Shown piece after piece: positions 8,736 through 16,562 of a DNA stretch of 64,000 nucleotides. The stretch lies in NCBI RefSeq assembly GCF_020523625.1, contig NZ_JAJAQH010000006.1, forward strand, positions 1,586,134 to 1,650,133, given 5' to 3'. The notes beneath the pieces were generated by a model. That model had not been told where the DNA came from and ran no database searches. It saw only the letters and a list, made by a program, of their open reading frames with translations. The position numbers and the translations under genes are program-made. Origin of the DNA: Methylovorus menthalis. Its GTDB lineage: Bacteria; Pseudomonadota; Gammaproteobacteria; Burkholderiales; Methylophilaceae. The number at the start of each line of letters is the position of its first letter. The stretch's first letter is position 1.

Positions 8736-9737
8736 ATGAAATCCGGCCCCACCAGCGCTCTCCGGCCAGCGCCCTCTCATGCCGTGCTGGCGCAGGCTGC
8801 CGAATGGTATGCCCGCTTGCGCGATGGCAGCGCCAGCAGCCACGAGATCGCCCGTTGGCAAGCGTGGCTGCACGCTGCAGAAGAACACCAAGCCGCCTGG
8901 CATTATGTGGAAGACATCAGCCGCGGACTTGATCCCTTGCGCACCACCACTGATCCACGGCAGACCGCCAACACGCTGAACAAGGCGCATGCACGCCTGC
9001 ATGCACGCAGGCGCGTCCTGATTACCTTGGCCGCGCTCGCCAGCGGTGGCACACTGGGCATGCTGAGCTGGCGCCAAAGCATGTTGCCCTCCGGCTTGCT
9101 GGCGTGGACAGCCGATCATCGCACCCCCACAGGCGAGCAGCGCGCCCTCACTCTGGCCGACGGCACCCATCTCTGGCTCAATACCGCCAGTGCCATCAAT
9201 CTTTACTTCAGCGCCAGCGAGCGTCGTATAGAGCTTGTACAAGGCGAGGTTTTGATTGAGACCGCTCATGATGAAACGCGGCCATTTCTGGTGGAAACAC
9301 CGCATGGGCGCATGCGGGCATTGGGCACGCGCTTTAACGTGCGTCTGGATGAGGCGCGGACTCAGTTGGACGTATATGCGGGCGCGGTGGAAATACGCAC
9401 GGCATCGAGCGCCATCAGCCGCGTGGTAGCGGCCGGCCAGCAATCCCGCTTTGATCGCGCAGACATCGCGCCCCTGGCAACGGCGGATGCTGCGCGTGAA
9501 GCATGGACGCAGGGCATGCTGGTGGCCGATAACATTTCATTGCGCGACGTCGTGCAGGAACTGCGCCTCTATCGGCAAGGCCACCTGGGCGTGGCTGATA
9601 GCGTGGCCGGACTCAAGGTCTACGGCAGCTTTCCGCTGCAGAACACAGATCGCGTATTGCACATGCTGGCATCGGCCTTGCCCATTCGCATTGAGCAGCC
9701 GCTGCCCTGGTGGACCACGCTGGAATCCGTGCGCTGA
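8736..9737 (+). CDS. FecR-type anti-sigma / signal-transducing protein
   Basis: FecR proteins bind the cognate ECF sigma factor in the cytoplasm and the N-terminal signalling domain of the TonB-dependent receptor in the periplasm. The 333-residue protein has an N-terminal sigma-binding region (QAAEWYARLRDGSASSHEIARWQAWL), a membrane segment near residues 90-108 (VLITLAALASGGTLGML), and a periplasmic FecR domain with LADGTHLWLNTASAINLYFS and MRALGTRFNVR. A C-terminal extension near residues 260-330 has the secretin/TonB short-domain look (ISLRDVVQELRLYRQGHLGV). ATG 8736 gives the usual family N-terminus. A GTG at 8709 in the same frame, 1 nt after the sigma-factor stop, is the alternative. Confidence 0.92.
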   Translation: MKSGPTSALRPAPSHAVLAQAAEWYARLRDGSASSHEIARWQAWLHAAEEHQAAWHYVEDISRGLDPLRTTTDPRQTANTLNKAHARLHARRRVLITLAALASGGTLGMLSWRQSMLPSGLLAWTADHRTPTGEQRALTLADGTHLWLNTASAINLYFSASERRIELVQGEVLIETAHDETRPFLVETPHGRMRALGTRFNVRLDEARTQLDVYAGAVEIRTASSAISRVVAAGQQSRFDRADIAPLATADAAREAWTQGMLVADNISLRDVVQELRLYRQGHLGVADSVAGLKVYGSFPLQNTDRVLHMLASALPIRIEQPLPWWTTLESVR

Positions 9738-9891
9738 AAAAATATTGCAGAAAACAGTTCCGGGTTTTGCCTTGCCAATGGTTTTACCAAGCAAGAAGAC
9801 TCCTTTCACCATTGAATTCCCGCCATCCTTAAGATGACCGCCCGTAGCACTGACCGCGACGCGTCAAGGTAGCCAAACGATCCGTGCCGTC

Positions 9892-9916
9892 AGGGTCTTC
9901 GTTTTTTCCAGACCCT
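9892..9916 (+). repeat. Inverted repeat in the leader of the TonB-receptor gene
   Basis: AGGGTCT (9892-9898) and AGACCCT (9910-9916) form a perfect 7-bp stem with an 11-nt T-rich loop. It ends about 22 nt before the receptor start codon and just before the AAGGA ribosome site. The 200-bp gap between fecR and the receptor holds no gene. The hairpin could attenuate read-through or act on translation. It is not followed by a T tract, so it is not a standard terminator. Confidence 0.45.
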
Positions 9917-9938
9917 TAACGCTGAAGGATATTCATTG

Positions 9939-12443
9939 ATGTATCGCCACTACCAAAGAAACATGGCTTCACCTGCCACTGCCGCGCGCATCCCCAGGAT
10001 GCGCCCACTGACATTCGCCATCCATCTGCTCATGCTCGAGGGCGCGCTCGCCCTTGGCGTATGGGCGCCGCCAGTCCACGCACAAACAACCGCCGCCCAG
10101 AGCCTGCGCAGTTATGACATTCCCGCCGGGCCTCTCAGCATTGCATTAACCCGATTCTCGCGCGAATCCGGGATTTACCTGGTCGGGGCTGGCGAGATTA
10201 TTGAAGGCAAGACCAGCGAGGGATTGAAGGGGAATTTTAATGTGGAGGATGGCTTGGCCAGGCTACTGGCCGGAAGCGGGCTTGAAGCATACCGGCAAGG
10301 CAATGGCAGTTATGGCATGCGTGCGACCCCAGTCAAAACGGGAAGTCGGCAAGAGGAGATATCCACCTTGCCGGTGGTCGCCGTCACGGCAAGCCCCGAC
10401 CTGCCAGCAAGTCTGCCGGCATCCTACCCAGGCGGCCAGGTGGCCCGTGGAAGCCGACTAGGCTTGCTCGGCAATAAGGATGTACTGGATACGCCATTCA
10501 ACACCACAAGTTACACCGCCGAGCTGATGGAAAACCAGCAGGCGATCACCGCCGCGGATGTGGTGCTCAACGACCCTTCCGTGCGCACGGTGTCTTACAG
10601 CCTGACCAACGCAGCCGCCGGAGGGGATATTTTCCTGATTCGCGGGTTTTCGGTTCAGGATTCCGTTTTGTTTGACGGCATCAGCGGCATCGCATCAAAC
10701 CGGGCAGCACCTGTCGAAATGGCAGAACGCATCGAAGTGCTGAAAGGGCCAAGTGCCTTGCTGAATGGCATGGCGCCCGGCGCAGGCGGGGCTGTGGGTG
10801 GCACCATCAATATGGTGCCAAAGCGGGCGGATGACAAACCCCTGACGCGGCTGACGGCCACCTATATGTCCAATAGCAATTTCGGTGGTCATGTCGATAT
10901 TGGGCGTCGTTTCGGCGAGGATAACGCTTGGGGCATCCGCTTCAATGGCGTATATCGCGACGGTAAAAACGCCACCGCCGGGCAATCGGTTGAACTGGGC
11001 GCAGCCACCATCGGCATTGATTACCGCGGCAATCGTCTGCGGGCATCGCTGGATGCCGGGCACCAGACCATGAACAACGAAGCTCCTCAGGGCGCAGCTG
11101 GCTTCGGTATTGCCGACGGCATCACTATCCCCTCTCCCCCCAGCGCCAAAAAACGCATTGCCCAGGATTGGGAATATGCCAACTCCAAGAGCAATTACCT
11201 GCTGGCAAAAGCCGAGTATGACCTCACCCCCAGCTGGACCGTCTACGGCGCAGCTGGCGGCAGCAATACCACATCGAGTTATCTTTCCACCGACATCAGC
11301 GTAGCCGATACCCAGGGCAATGCCCAGGCCACCGTGTACTACTGGCCCAACTGGACAAATTACCGCACCGCGCAGGGAGGTGTGCGCGGCAATTTCACCA
11401 CGGGCGCCATCCAGCATCAGTTGAACATCAACGCCAACTATGTGATGAAAGATAGCGGCTATACGGCTGACTATTATGGCTTCAGCAGTTTTGCCACGAA
11501 CATCTACAATCCCCCCAGCATTAGCCGGCCATCGACTGCCAGTATGGATTCGCACCCGGCCAAGACCAATCGCCTGCAGCTGCCCTCATTGGCGGTGGCC
11601 GACACCATGGCTTTTCTTGATGAACGCCTCGCCATCACGCTGGGAGGACGCTACCAGCGGGTGCACGTGATTGACTACGACACCACCACGGGAGAAAGCA
11701 GTACAGCCTATGACGAACATGCCCTGACCCCGGTACTGGCGGCGGTGATAAAACCCGGTGCAAACTGGTCGATCTACAGCAATTACATTGAAGGGCTGAC
11801 GCAAGGCGACACCGCGCCCATCGGCACCACCAATGCAGGCAAGGTGTTTCCCCCGGTCAAAACCAAGCAACACGAAGTCGGTCTGAAATACGATTTTGGC
11901 CGTTTCACCACCTCGCTTAGCGCATTTCAGATTGAAAAACCAAGCGGGCTGGCGGTTTCCAATGGGGATGGCACATCGACCTATCAGGTAGGGGGAGAAC
12001 AACGCAATCGCGGGGTTGAGCTGAATGTATTCGGCGAGGTCCAGGGAGTGCGCGTGCTGGGCGGGGCGACGTATATCCAACCCAAACTCACGCATGCCAG
12101 CAGCGATATCTATGACGGCAACACCGCGCCGAATGTATCGCGCTGGCAGCTGAACTTGGGCAGCGAATATGATCTTTCGCTGGTGCCAGGCATGACCCTC
12201 ACCGCCCGCATGATGTCGACCAGCGCCCAGTATCTGGATGAAGCCAATACCCGCAGCATTCCGGGCTGGACACGCTGGGATGTCGGTGCCCGCTACAAGA
12301 CAGAAGCCACTGGCCGACCACTGGTGATCCGGGCAGGGATCAATAATCTGTTTGGTCGCGATTACTGGAGCAGCAGCTCCGGCAGCTGGCTTTATCTTGG
12401 CCAGCCACGCACCGTGATGATCTCGGCGACGATGGACTTCTAG
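9939..12443 (+). CDS. TonB-dependent siderophore receptor with N-terminal STN signalling domain
   Basis: Outer-membrane receptor expected to import a ferric siderophore and to signal through FecR to the sigma factor. The 834-residue precursor has a long signal peptide ending near VHAQTTA at about residue 50. An STN domain follows at about 60-130 (YDIPAGPLSIALTRFSRESG), then the plug domain (LLGNKDVLDTPFNTTSYTAELM; RIEVLKGPSALLNGM; GGTINMVPKRA). A 22-strand beta-barrel ends in the terminal strand PRTVMISATMDF with its final Phe. ATG 9939 has AAGGA 9 nt upstream; an adjacent in-frame TTG at 9936 is less likely. The STN domain and gene order support cell-surface signalling. The ligand cannot be deduced. 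Confidence 0.95.
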   Translation: MYRHYQRNMASPATAARIPRMRPLTFAIHLLMLEGALALGVWAPPVHAQTTAAQSLRSYDIPAGPLSIALTRFSRESGIYLVGAGEIIEGKTSEGLKGNFNVEDGLARLLAGSGLEAYRQGNGSYGMRATPVKTGSRQEEISTLPVVAVTASPDLPASLPASYPGGQVARGSRLGLLGNKDVLDTPFNTTSYTAELMENQQAITAADVVLNDPSVRTVSYSLTNAAAGGDIFLIRGFSVQDSVLFDGISGIASNRAAPVEMAERIEVLKGPSALLNGMAPGAGGAVGGTINMVPKRADDKPLTRLTATYMSNSNFGGHVDIGRRFGEDNAWGIRFNGVYRDGKNATAGQSVELGAATIGIDYRGNRLRASLDAGHQTMNNEAPQGAAGFGIADGITIPSPPSAKKRIAQDWEYANSKSNYLLAKAEYDLTPSWTVYGAAGGSNTTSSYLSTDISVADTQGNAQATVYYWPNWTNYRTAQGGVRGNFTTGAIQHQLNINANYVMKDSGYTADYYGFSSFATNIYNPPSISRPSTASMDSHPAKTNRLQLPSLAVADTMAFLDERLAITLGGRYQRVHVIDYDTTTGESSTAYDEHALTPVLAAVIKPGANWSIYSNYIEGLTQGDTAPIGTTNAGKVFPPVKTKQHEVGLKYDFGRFTTSLSAFQIEKPSGLAVSNGDGTSTYQVGGEQRNRGVELNVFGEVQGVRVLGGATYIQPKLTHASSDIYDGNTAPNVSRWQLNLGSEYDLSLVPGMTLTARMMSTSAQYLDEANTRSIPGWTRWDVGARYKTEATGRPLVIRAGINNLFGRDYWSSSSGSWLYLGQPRTVMISATMDF

Positions 12444-12464
12444 TCTGCGAGACCATACTTCCTG

Positions 12465-12508
12465 ATCCCCATGCAAGCTTTGGCCTGACAAGCTTGTATG
12501 GGGATTTT
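12465..12508 (+). terminator. Rho-independent terminator after the TonB-receptor gene
   Basis: ATCCCCATGCAAGCTT (12465-12480) pairs with AAGCTTGTATGGGGAT (12490-12505) over 16 positions, with one G-U pair and a 9-nt loop, and runs into TTT. It lies 21 nt after the receptor stop codon and just before the convergent methyltransferase gene, whose stop is at 12513. The minus-strand side has no T tract, so it serves the plus-strand unit. Confidence 0.9.
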
Positions 12509-12512
12509 ATCT

Positions 12513-13310
12513 TCAAGTCTGGCTGCCCGGCATGATCCAGCCATACAGCGACTTCTCTGCTTCGCCAACAGGATGCTGACAGGTCGGCACCACGCCAGGT
12601 ATTTCAAATTCATAACTGATCAGCAAGCTGCCTGGCCGCATTTCCGCCTCTGCCTTTTGCCATAATGCAGGCATAGCCGCTGGCGACAGATAGGCAAACA
12701 CTACATCAAACTCCTGAAAATCCAGCTTGTGGTAATTGCCCAGCACAAAGCGGGCCGATGATTTGCGCCAGCGGGCTCGTACATAGCTGATCAACCAGGG
12801 CAGCGGCGCCACCTCAATGCCCACCAGCTGGCAATCCGGGCGGGCCTGGGCCATATGCATGGCCATGTCGCCCAAGCCGCTGCCAATATCAATCATGCGC
12901 AGGCCGGGCCGGGATGGCATCAAGGCCAGCACCTGCTGCCACACGGCGAGATAAGAGGGATAAAACGGCACCTGGGTACGAAAGGTAGTCCAGAACAAGG
13001 TCAGGCTCAGCAGAAAACCAATCAGGTAGACGCCGCTGGGCACATGTAGCTGCACCATGCCCCACACCGCCAGCGGGAAAAAGAGGTGAATAAGTCGCCA
13101 CCAGGGGGCCATGCCTAGGCGCCAAGCCAAAAAGCATGCACCCGTCGCCTGGATCAGCACAAACAGCATGATGGGATAATCATGTCCGGCAAACTGACTG
13201 ACCAGCCAGGCGAGCAGCAGATTGATCACCAGCATGATGAGCTGGATCAGCAAGGCGCGGGTGGCAGGCAATAAACGGCGGGATGCAGATGGTTTATGCA
13301 AGATAACCAC
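12513..13310 (-). CDS. Membrane-anchored class I SAM-dependent methyltransferase
   Basis: The substrate is unknown. The 265-residue protein begins with three or four hydrophobic segments (about residues 17-115) and continues as a soluble class I methyltransferase fold. SAM-binding motif I is RMIDIGSGLGDMAMHMAQ at about 136-153, followed by the acidic end of strand 2 in VGIEVAPLPW and a motif IV-like DVVFAYLSP. The frame opens at GTG 13310. TTG 13301, which has AGGTGG about 5 nt upstream, is a plausible later start. It lies between the TonB-receptor terminator and flhC on the flhDC strand and could be read from flhDC. A role in flagellar or chemotaxis protein methylation is possible but unproven. 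Confidence 0.8.
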   Translation of the reverse strand: MVILHKPSASRRLLPATRALLIQLIMLVINLLLAWLVSQFAGHDYPIMLFVLIQATGACFLAWRLGMAPWWRLIHLFFPLAVWGMVQLHVPSGVYLIGFLLSLTLFWTTFRTQVPFYPSYLAVWQQVLALMPSRPGLRMIDIGSGLGDMAMHMAQARPDCQLVGIEVAPLPWLISYVRARWRKSSARFVLGNYHKLDFQEFDVVFAYLSPAAMPALWQKAEAEMRPGSLLISYEFEIPGVVPTCQHPVGEAEKSLYGWIMPGSQT

Positions 13311-13567
13311 CTGTAGAAAAAGAAAATATCAATGATAGGACACCATGGATACCACCACTGTTGCGATGGTTGGCATGGCGTGTTTGATGATGCGCAGACC
13401 GGAACGGACATGCGATGGCAGGCCGATGGTGCGCTGATGACGCAGCGCTTTTCGCGCCGTAATTCTTGTAAACCAACATACCCCCAATAAGCGCCAACCC
13501 ATTGACTGGCGCCTGCTCATCAGGGGGTGACGCTAATGTAATCCCCGCTGCGATTCCGCTTGGTACA
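13311..13567. other. 257-bp gap between flhC and the methyltransferase gene, no confident gene
   Basis: The minus strand carries two overlapping short open frames (123 and 63 codons) without recognisable domains or ribosome sites. One of them overlaps flhC on the same strand in another frame. Neither resembles a known protein to me. No terminator hairpin with a T tract is evident after flhC. Confidence 0.4.
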
Positions 13568-14107
13568 TCAGGCGGCAGCCATTTCTCTGGTTTTTTTAGT
13601 TTTGCCAGCACGCGATGGCACATGGCACAGGCTGCAGGCGAAGTGGTGGTTGAGATCATACACATTCACCACAAAGTGCCCGCCGCAGCAGCTACAGGCT
13701 TGCAGCTTGAGCATTTTGCTCTCGACAAATCTTACCAGAGTCCAGGCACGGGTGAGCGACAAGACGGCGCTTTCAGGATCTTCCGTGCCGGTTTCATCCA
13801 GGTACAGCTGATACGCCTTGATAACGGCTGTTACACCGTGGGCATCGGTATGCTCCCGCATGAAATTGTAAATATTCAGGAACATGGATGAGTGAATATT
13901 CGGCTGCCAGGTCAGGAACCAGTCTGTGGAAAATGGGAGCATGCCCTTAGGTGGCGATACGCCTTTCAGTTCCTTGTACAACTTGATCAGGCGCTCACGG
14001 GACAGGGTCGTCTGCGATTCCAGCAGTTGCAACCGTGCGCCCAGCGTGATCAGCTGTATCGCCAACTGGATTTGTTGTGCTTCATTAACTACGCTTTTCT
14101 TTTCCAT
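13568..14107 (-). CDS. flhC: Flagellar transcriptional activator FlhC
   Basis: FlhC forms the hetero-hexameric FlhD4C2 master activator that switches on class II flagellar operons with sigma-70. The 179-residue protein is highly similar to the enteric one, with [38 protein letters not shown] and [18 protein letters not shown]. The four zinc-binding cysteines are kept in CSCCGGHF and [16 protein letters not shown] 14107 gives the usual MEKKS start and has AAGGCAGG upstream; the frame stays open 24 nt further up. flhD lies 51 nt upstream. The protein is slightly shorter at the C-terminus than the enteric one. Confidence 0.98.
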   Translation of the reverse strand: MEKKSVVNEAQQIQLAIQLITLGARLQLLESQTTLSRERLIKLYKELKGVSPPKGMLPFSTDWFLTWQPNIHSSMFLNIYNFMREHTDAHGVTAVIKAYQLYLDETGTEDPESAVLSLTRAWTLVRFVESKMLKLQACSCCGGHFVVNVYDLNHHFACSLCHVPSRAGKTKKTREMAAA

Positions 14108-14158
14108 GATATTGCCTGCCTTCTTGATCAATTTGCCGGAACGGCGCCGTCCAAAATC

Positions 14159-14476
14159 TTAAGCCATTGCCTCTGGCGACTGGCCTGCCATCAGAATGGC
14201 GGCATGTGCGCTGGCAAGGTGACGATCCTTGGTATAGCTGGTCAGCATATTAAGGATGGCGCAGTCGTCGAAGCGAAAGCGGGCAAGCATCATGTTGGTG
14301 CTGGAGAGTTTGAGCAATTGGGCAGTGGTCAGGCTTTCCAGAACATCAGCGATTTCCTTGCTGACGCCCAGACGGAAAATGGCGGAAGCCTTGTCGGAGC
14401 GAATCATTTGTTGGGCCAGCATCAGGTAGCTCAGGTTGGCGTCTTTGATGTCAGACATCATGTCTTTTTCAGTCAT
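14159..14476 (-). CDS. flhD: Flagellar transcriptional activator FlhD
   Basis: Partner of FlhC in the master regulator of flagellar genes. The 105-residue protein is all helical and carries the family hallmarks NLSYLMLAQQMIRSDKASAI and FRLGVSKEIADVLESLT, and also ARFRFDD. GAGG lies 8 nt before ATG 14476. The gene is first in the flhDC operon, transcribed leftwards away from the long repeat-rich region at 14477-15407. The mRNA leader begins with alternating CA/GT runs next to the ribosome site. Confidence 0.97.
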   Translation of the reverse strand: MTEKDMMSDIKDANLSYLMLAQQMIRSDKASAIFRLGVSKEIADVLESLTTAQLLKLSSTNMMLARFRFDDCAILNMLTSYTKDRHLASAHAAILMAGQSPEAMA

Positions 14477-14597
14477 TTTGGGTCCCTCGTGTGTGTGTGC
14501 GCTGTGTGTGGGGCGCGTGAGACGTACTTTGAACCTAAAGGGATTCGGGCATAACTGGAGTCTGTCGGTTTTTTGCGTAAGACGCGAAGGCGCGCAA

Positions 14598-14628
14598 ATG
14601 TAGGCGTTTGTCTTACAAACGCCTACAT
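14598..14628 (-). repeat. 14-bp perfect palindrome in the flhDC leader/promoter region
   Basis: ATGTAGGCGTTTGT (14598-14611) and ACAAACGCCTACAT (14615-14628) are exact inverse complements separated by 3 nt. In flhDC mRNA this would make a very stable hairpin about 120 nt before the flhD start if transcription begins further upstream. It has no T tract on either strand. It could be a REP-type element or an operator. Confidence 0.75.
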
Positions 14629-14710
14629 CCGGCTGGGATACTTGACTGATTTTTTGCTTAAGTCTTTTAAAATCAAAGCACTATAAGCATTACTACTTTA
14701 CTGCACACAT

Positions 14711-14802
14711 CGGGTAGGCGCTAAAAGCAGCCTGACACACACACGATTTACTACACACACTTCCATTACGGCACGCCTGAGAAAAACTTTAGCGCTTACC
14801 CG
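14711..14802. repeat. 15-nt inverted repeats CGGGTARGCGCTAAA flanking 62 bp
   Basis: CGGGTAGGCGCTAAA (14711-14725) and its inverse complement with one difference (14788-14802) flank a segment with several CACACAC runs. The high conservation of arms this far apart suggests paired binding sites rather than an RNA hairpin. Confidence 0.7.
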
Positions 14803-14941
14803 GAATGCATCATAAACAATTTGATAAGTTGTTGTTTATAAAAACCTTAATTTTTACACAACCTTACACAAGTTTACGACTGTCAGATTTGTTAAAGCCA
14901 CACACCTCAACAAATCAATCACTACACACACGACTGGACTA

Positions 14942-15203
14942 CACACAAAGGATTTATCGGCCCGGCTTTTAAAAACTTTAGGGATTTTTTTAAAAAATTA
15001 GAATTAAATCGATAACTTATTGTTTCAATTAATCTAATTTTTTTCAAAAACCCCTAAAGCCAGGCTGCTGCTACACACACCAACATACGCACTACGCGCC
15101 GCCAACCCCTTGAAGACGCATTAATCCGTATCACACAAATGGTCTATCGGCTGGCTTTAGGAAAACTTTAGGATTTTTTTAAATTATTTCTAATAAAATT
15201 AAT
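14942..15203. repeat. Direct repeat of about 52 bp: CACACAAA..TATCGGC..GGCTTT..AAAACTTTAGG..T-tract
   Basis: The segment from 14942 to about 14994 recurs at about 15132-15183, offset by 190 bp. Both copies have CACACAAA, then TATCGGC, GGCTTT, AAAACTTTAGG and a T tract followed by AAA. A shorter related AAAACTTTAG occurs at about 14783-14792. Between the two direct copies lies an inverted third copy (15029-15059). Confidence 0.65.
14976..15059. repeat. Large imperfect inverted repeat (arms of about 31-32 nt)
   Basis: The arm at 14976-15007 begins CTTTAGGGATTTTTTT and ends ATTAGAATTAA. The arm at 15029-15059 reads, on the other strand, CTTTAGGGGTTTTTG and ends ATTAGATTAA. The arms differ at only a few positions and are separated by 21 nt. 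Either a cruciform or a pair of oppositely oriented binding sites is possible. Confidence 0.7.
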
Positions 15204-15407
15204 ATGTGATTGTTTTTTATATATTTTTATTTTCAATTTTTTTAACAATTTGTACTGAATCTTCTCAAGCCCACCATCGCCATCGCAATTAAGCATGGGT
15301 TTACCCCTTTTATTCATGGAATGCTCCATGGGGTCAGCCACTGATAATGTGCTCCATGTCAGCGGGACCGCACATCCCCATCACACACACGGCACACAGG
15401 ATACGAA

Positions 15408-16562
15408 ATGGCTGAAGACAGCGATTTAGAAAAGACAGAACCGGCGACGCCCAAGCGCCTCGAAAAGGCGCGCGAGGAAGGTAATGTCCCCCGCTCACGC
15501 GAGTTCGTGACCTGTGCGATGTTATTGGCTGGTGGCATGGGGATCGCCATGATGAGCTCACAGTTTGGCGATGCCCTCAAACACACCATGGGCGGCAGCC
15601 TGCATTTTGAGCGCGCCCTGGCCTACGACAGCAATCTGCTGCTGATGAAAATCTCTGACTCTATATATAGTCTGTTAATCACCTTTGCTCCGCTGGCAGG
15701 TCTGCTGTTCATCATGGCCATTGCAGCCCCTACCCTGATTGGTGGCTGGAATGTCAGCAACCAGGCCTTTGTGCCTAAATTCAACCGCCTGAACCCCATG
15801 AGTGGTCTGGGCAATATGGTCTCCAAAAATGCCCTGGTGGAATTACTCAAGGCCGTGGGTAAAACCATTCTGGTAGGCTCGGTGGCCTACGTAGTAGTTG
15901 CGCATGATGTCGACACTATCCTGTCACTTGCCCTGTTGCCTTTGCATACCAGCATTGCCGAAGTGGAAGACATGCTGCTGAAAAGCTTCTTCTTCATTGT
16001 GGGCGCGCTAGTGCTGATCGCGGCGATTGATGTGCCCTACCAGCTCACCAGCTACGCCAACAAACTGAAAATGACCAAGGAAGAGGTCAAGCAAGAGGCC
16101 AAGGAATCCGAAGGCAATCCTCAGATCAAGGCGCGTATCCGCCAGCAACAGCGTGAAATCGCTCGTCGCCGCATGATGTCTGAAATCCCCAAAGCCGATG
16201 TCGTCATCACCAACCCGACCCACTATGCCGTGGCTATCCAATATAAGGAGTTGGGCATGCGTGCACCGGTGGTGATTGCCAAGGGCGCGGATGCCGTGGC
16301 GCTGAAGATTCGTGAAATCGCCGCCGACCACAAGATCATGACGCTGGAATCGCCCAAGCTGGCACGTGCGCTTTACGCCCATACCGAGTTGGGCGATGAA
16401 ATTCCACAGGCGCTATACTCCGCCGTGGCCGAAATCATTGCTTATGTATTTCAGATGCGCGCCTTCAACAAGCACGGCGGCTCCCGCCCCGAGACACCCA
16501 CCCAGCTGGATGTACCGGATGCACTGGACCCCCATCACAAGCTGACTGAGGTAACAGCCTGA
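15408..16562 (+). CDS. flhB: Flagellar export gate protein FlhB
   Basis: FlhB is the substrate-specificity switch of the flagellar type III export apparatus in the inner membrane. The 384-residue protein has an N-terminal amphipathic start (SDLEKTEPATPKRLEKAREEG) and four membrane segments between about residues 35 and 215. The cytoplasmic domain has the autocleavage motif NPTH at residues 269-272. The C-terminal tail after the FlhB domain is acidic and Pro-containing. It is the first gene of the rightward flhBAFG-fliA unit; its stop overlaps flhA by 1 nt (TGATG). A separate copy of the FlhB C-terminal domain is encoded at 48643-48948. Confidence 0.98.
   Translation: MAEDSDLEKTEPATPKRLEKAREEGNVPRSREFVTCAMLLAGGMGIAMMSSQFGDALKHTMGGSLHFERALAYDSNLLLMKISDSIYSLLITFAPLAGLLFIMAIAAPTLIGGWNVSNQAFVPKFNRLNPMSGLGNMVSKNALVELLKAVGKTILVGSVAYVVVAHDVDTILSLALLPLHTSIAEVEDMLLKSFFFIVGALVLIAAIDVPYQLTSYANKLKMTKEEVKQEAKESEGNPQIKARIRQQQREIARRRMMSEIPKADVVITNPTHYAVAIQYKELGMRAPVVIAKGADAVALKIREIAADHKIMTLESPKLARALYAHTELGDEIPQALYSAVAEIIAYVFQMRAFNKHGGSRPETPTQLDVPDALDPHHKLTEVTA

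Larger units (their letters stand above)
14477..15407. other. 931-bp AT-rich control region between flhDC and flhB, packed with repeats
   Basis: No credible gene is present. The region must hold the promoters of two divergent flagellar operons. It contains a 14-bp perfect palindrome, a pair of 15-nt inverted repeats, a giant imperfect hairpin, a direct repeat of about 52 bp, and many CACACA runs (for example CTACACACAC at 14751-14760 and 15071-15080, and ACTACACACACG at 14921-14932). Long A and T tracts at 15170-15250 suggest bent DNA. Close to flhB, TGCTCCATG is repeated at 15322-15330 and 15350-15358 on either side of GATAAT (15343-15348), a possible -10 element. Confidence 0.7.

Noticed and set aside
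10695-11555. 286-codon frame antisense to the TonB-dependent receptor
   Set aside because: The sense frame encodes a complete receptor with clear motifs; the antisense frame is His/Ala/Gly-rich without domains, a shadow of biased codon use.
13294-13665. 123-codon minus-strand frame overlapping flhC
   Set aside because: Its first part is an out-of-frame reading of flhC and the rest has no similarity I can recognise.
14734-15080. CACACAC runs considered as a CRISPR or tandem array
   Set aside because: Units are short, irregularly spaced and not separated by uniform spacers; no cas genes are present.
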